From NCBI GenBank assembly GCA_002309805.1, contig DBYJ01000027.1, positions 1-6,994 of the forward strand: a DNA stretch of 6,994 bases. Direction: 5' to 3'. How positions within the stretch are numbered: position 1 is the stretch's first letter; each line of letters begins with the position of its first letter. Of this stretch, positions 5,510 through 6,994 are shown one piece after another. Under the pieces are notes generated by a model. That model was given only the letters and a program-made list of their open reading frames with translations. It had not been told where the DNA came from and did no database searches. A program made the translations under genes and the position numbers. The DNA comes from Bacteroidales bacterium UBA1189 (lineage in GTDB: Bacteria > Bacteroidota > Bacteroidia > Bacteroidales > Bacteroidaceae).

Positions 5510-6994
5510 TTAATAAGGTAATTCAGCAATTGTTTTTTCTACCCTTTCTAGTGCTTTTGATGCGTGCTGATAATTTAGTTCTTTTGCATTTAGGTAGTGT
5601 TCTTTAGCCTTCTGTAAATTAATCTCAACCCCCAAACCTTTTTCATAATAATCTCCGAGGCAGAAATGCGCTTGTGCGTCTCCTTGCTCCGCGGCCTTCC
5701 TAAACCATTCAACAGCCTGTTCATAGCTTTGAGGCACACCTTGACCCTTATGATAGCAAACTCCTAAAATGCATTGCGCCCTTGCGTCTCCTTGCTCCGC
5801 TGCTTTTTTATACCATTCGACAGCTTGTTCATAGTTTTGAGTCACGCCCTGACCCTTATCATAGCAAAATCCTAAATTGTATTGTGCCCTTGAATGCCCT
5901 TGCTCCGCAGCTTTCCTGTACCATTCAACAGCCTGTTTATAGCTTTGAGTCACGCCCTGACCCTTATCATAGCAAAATCCTAAATTGCATTGTGCCCTTG
6001 CGAACTCTTGCTCCGCAGCTTTTTTATACCATTCGACAGCTTGTTCATAGCTTTGAGGAACGCCCTGACCCTTATGATAGCAAAAACCTAAATTGCACTG
6101 TGCATTTGCGTCTCCTTGCTCTGCAGCTTTCCTGTACCATTCAACAGCTTGTTCATAGCTTTGGGGAACGCCCTGACCATACTCATAGCATATTCCTAAA
6201 TTGCGTTGCGCATTTGCATTTCCTTGCTCCGCAGCTTTCCTGTACCATTCAACAGCCTGTTCATAGCTTTGAGTCACGCCCTGACCCTTATCATAGCAAA
6301 ATCCTAAAATGCATTGCGCCCTTGCGTCTCCTTGCTCCGCTGCTTTCCTGTACCATTCGACGGCATGTTCATAGTTTTGAGGGACACCTTCGCCATTATA
6401 ATAGCAATTGCCTAAATTGAATTGTGAATTCGCATCTCCATGTTCCGCTGCCTTCCTATACCATTCAACGGCTTTTACATAGTCTTTTTCAACACCATAG
6501 CCATTATAATAGCAGTATCCTAACCGCCATTGCCCGTCGGAATTCCCTTGCTCGGCAGACTTTGTATACCATTCAACGGCTTTGACGTAGTTTTTTTCAA
6601 CGCCACTGCCAAGAAGATAGCAGTTTCCTAACCGCCATTGTCCGTCAGAATCCCCTTGCTCGGCAGCCTTTGTATACCATTCAACGGCTTTAGCATCGTC
6701 TTTTTCAACGCCATTGCCAAATTCATAGCATAACCCTAACCGCCATTGCCCGCCAGAATTCCCTTGCTCGGCAGACTTTGTATACCATTCAACGGCTTTT
6801 ACATAGTCTTTTTCAACACCATGGCCATTATAATAGCAGTATCCTAACCGCCATTGCCCGTCGGAATTCCCTTGCTCGGCAGACTTTGTGTACCATTCAA
6901 CGGCTTTAGCATCGTCTTTTTCAACGCCACTGCCAAGAATATAGCAGTTTCCTAACCGCCATTGTCCAGCAGAATCCCCTTGTTCGGCAGCCTT
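5510..6994 (-). CDS. SEL1-like repeat protein, 5' end outside the window
   Basis: The frame is open from the window edge to the TAA at 5510-5512, giving 494 residues of the C-terminal part. It consists of 13 consecutive 36-residue SEL1 repeats (TPR-like helical pairs) of the type AEQGDAxAQCNLGFCYxKGQGV, followed by a 24-residue tail. Two sub-families are visible. The five upstream units have GQWRLGxCY with GVEKD and AVEWYTK. The eight downstream units have AQxxLGxCY with GQGVxQSYEQAVEWYRK, of which the last is divergent. SEL1 arrays form solenoids that bind proteins and often act as scaffolds or as the sensor part of larger proteins. A GTG at 6277 within repeat 7 is not a credible start because the repeats continue in frame upstream. 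What precedes the array (signal peptide, kinase or other domain) cannot be seen. Confidence 0.92.
   Translation of the reverse strand, partial: KAAEQGDSAGQWRLGNCYILGSGVEKDDAKAVEWYTKSAEQGNSDGQWRLGYCYYNGHGVEKDYVKAVEWYTKSAEQGNSGGQWRLGLCYEFGNGVEKDDAKAVEWYTKAAEQGDSDGQWRLGNCYLLGSGVEKNYVKAVEWYTKSAEQGNSDGQWRLGYCYYNGYGVEKDYVKAVEWYRKAAEHGDANSQFNLGNCYYNGEGVPQNYEHAVEWYRKAAEQGDARAQCILGFCYDKGQGVTQSYEQAVEWYRKAAEQGNANAQRNLGICYEYGQGVPQSYEQAVEWYRKAAEQGDANAQCNLGFCYHKGQGVPQSYEQAVEWYKKAAEQEFARAQCNLGFCYDKGQGVTQSYKQAVEWYRKAAEQGHSRAQYNLGFCYDKGQGVTQNYEQAVEWYKKAAEQGDARAQCILGVCYHKGQGVPQSYEQAVEWFRKAAEQGDAQAHFCLGDYYEKGLGVEINLQKAKEHYLNAKELNYQHASKALERVEKTIAELPY
5585..6988 (-). repeat. Tandem array of thirteen 108-bp units encoding SEL1 repeats
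   Basis: Every unit is 108 bp (36 codons) with no indels, so the phase is kept throughout. Boundaries counted from 6988 downward fall at 6881, 6773, 6665, 6557, 6449, 6341, 6233, 6125, 6017, 5909, 5801, 5693 and 5585. Many units are nearly identical at DNA level, including third codon positions, which points to recent duplication or gene conversion. Such an array is expected to vary in copy number between strains and is prone to misassembly from short reads. Confidence 0.9.
6459..6994 (-). repeat. Higher-order duplication with 324-bp offset inside the SEL1 array
   Basis: Bases 6459-6670 match 6783-6994 with about 11 mismatches in 212 by eye (near 95% identity). The offset of 324 bp equals three SEL1 units. 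At protein level unit 1 pairs with unit 4 (both GNCYxLGSGVEK) and unit 2 with unit 5 (both GYCYYNGxGVEKDYVK). The match reaches the window edge, so the duplicated block probably extends further. It shows that blocks of three units, not only single units, have been copied. Confidence 0.75.

Noticed and set aside
5510..6277. SEL1 gene starting at the GTG at 6277
   Set aside because: The codon is a conserved valine inside repeat 7, and the same frame with repeats continues to the window edge.
5782..6420. Repetitive plus-strand open frame opposite the SEL1 array
   Set aside because: Its repeats are just the complement of the 108-bp SEL1 units, which happen to lack stops in that frame.
5585..6988. 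Regular repeats that might suggest a CRISPR array
   Set aside because: The period is 108 bp with no unique spacers, and the units encode in-frame SEL1 repeats.

Overview
The window looks like chromosomal DNA from a Bacteroidota member, most likely a Bacteroidales gut genus (Bacteroides, Phocaeicola or Prevotella type). Three things suggest this. There is a Bacteroidota -7 promoter match (TAnnTTTG) just before a start codon. Strong Shine-Dalgarno sites are absent. The protein families are also of a type common there. The placement is an inference from the sequence alone.

All seven credible genes are on the minus strand, so transcription runs from high to low coordinates. In transcription order they are: (1) a SEL1-repeat protein whose 5' end lies outside the window (5510-6994); (2) a 249-residue protein I do not recognise, in AT-rich DNA, starting 7 nt after gene 1 (4753-5502); (3) a 59-residue small ORF behind a -7 promoter match (4547-4726); (4) a NADAR-like protein (3908-4546); (5) a DarT-type ADP-ribosyltransferase domain fused to a von Willebrand A domain with an intact MIDAS (2476-3924); (6) a PP2C-type protein phosphatase (1700-2479); (7) a macro-like domain fused to DUF1810 and a further C-terminal domain (448-1695). 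Genes 3 to 7 abut, overlap or lie within a few bases, so they are very probably one operon. An intergenic region with short repeats (1-447) follows the operon.

Genes 4-7 read as one pathway. Gene 5 is the predicted writer, placing ADP-ribose on DNA or another target. Genes 4 and 7 carry families linked to recognising or removing ADP-ribose, so they are candidate erasers or antitoxins. The vWA domain and PP2C recall the TerY-type vWA/phosphatase/kinase triads, which suggests that phosphorylation controls the ADP-ribosylation module. No kinase is visible; if there is one, it may be in the missing N-terminus of the SEL1 gene or beyond the window.

The DarT-NADAR pairing is established biology (DarT1-NADAR toxin-antitoxin). 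The combined layout DarT-vWA + PP2C + NADAR-like + macro-DUF1810 is the most interesting item here and may be a defence or stress-response system. That system-level function is inference.
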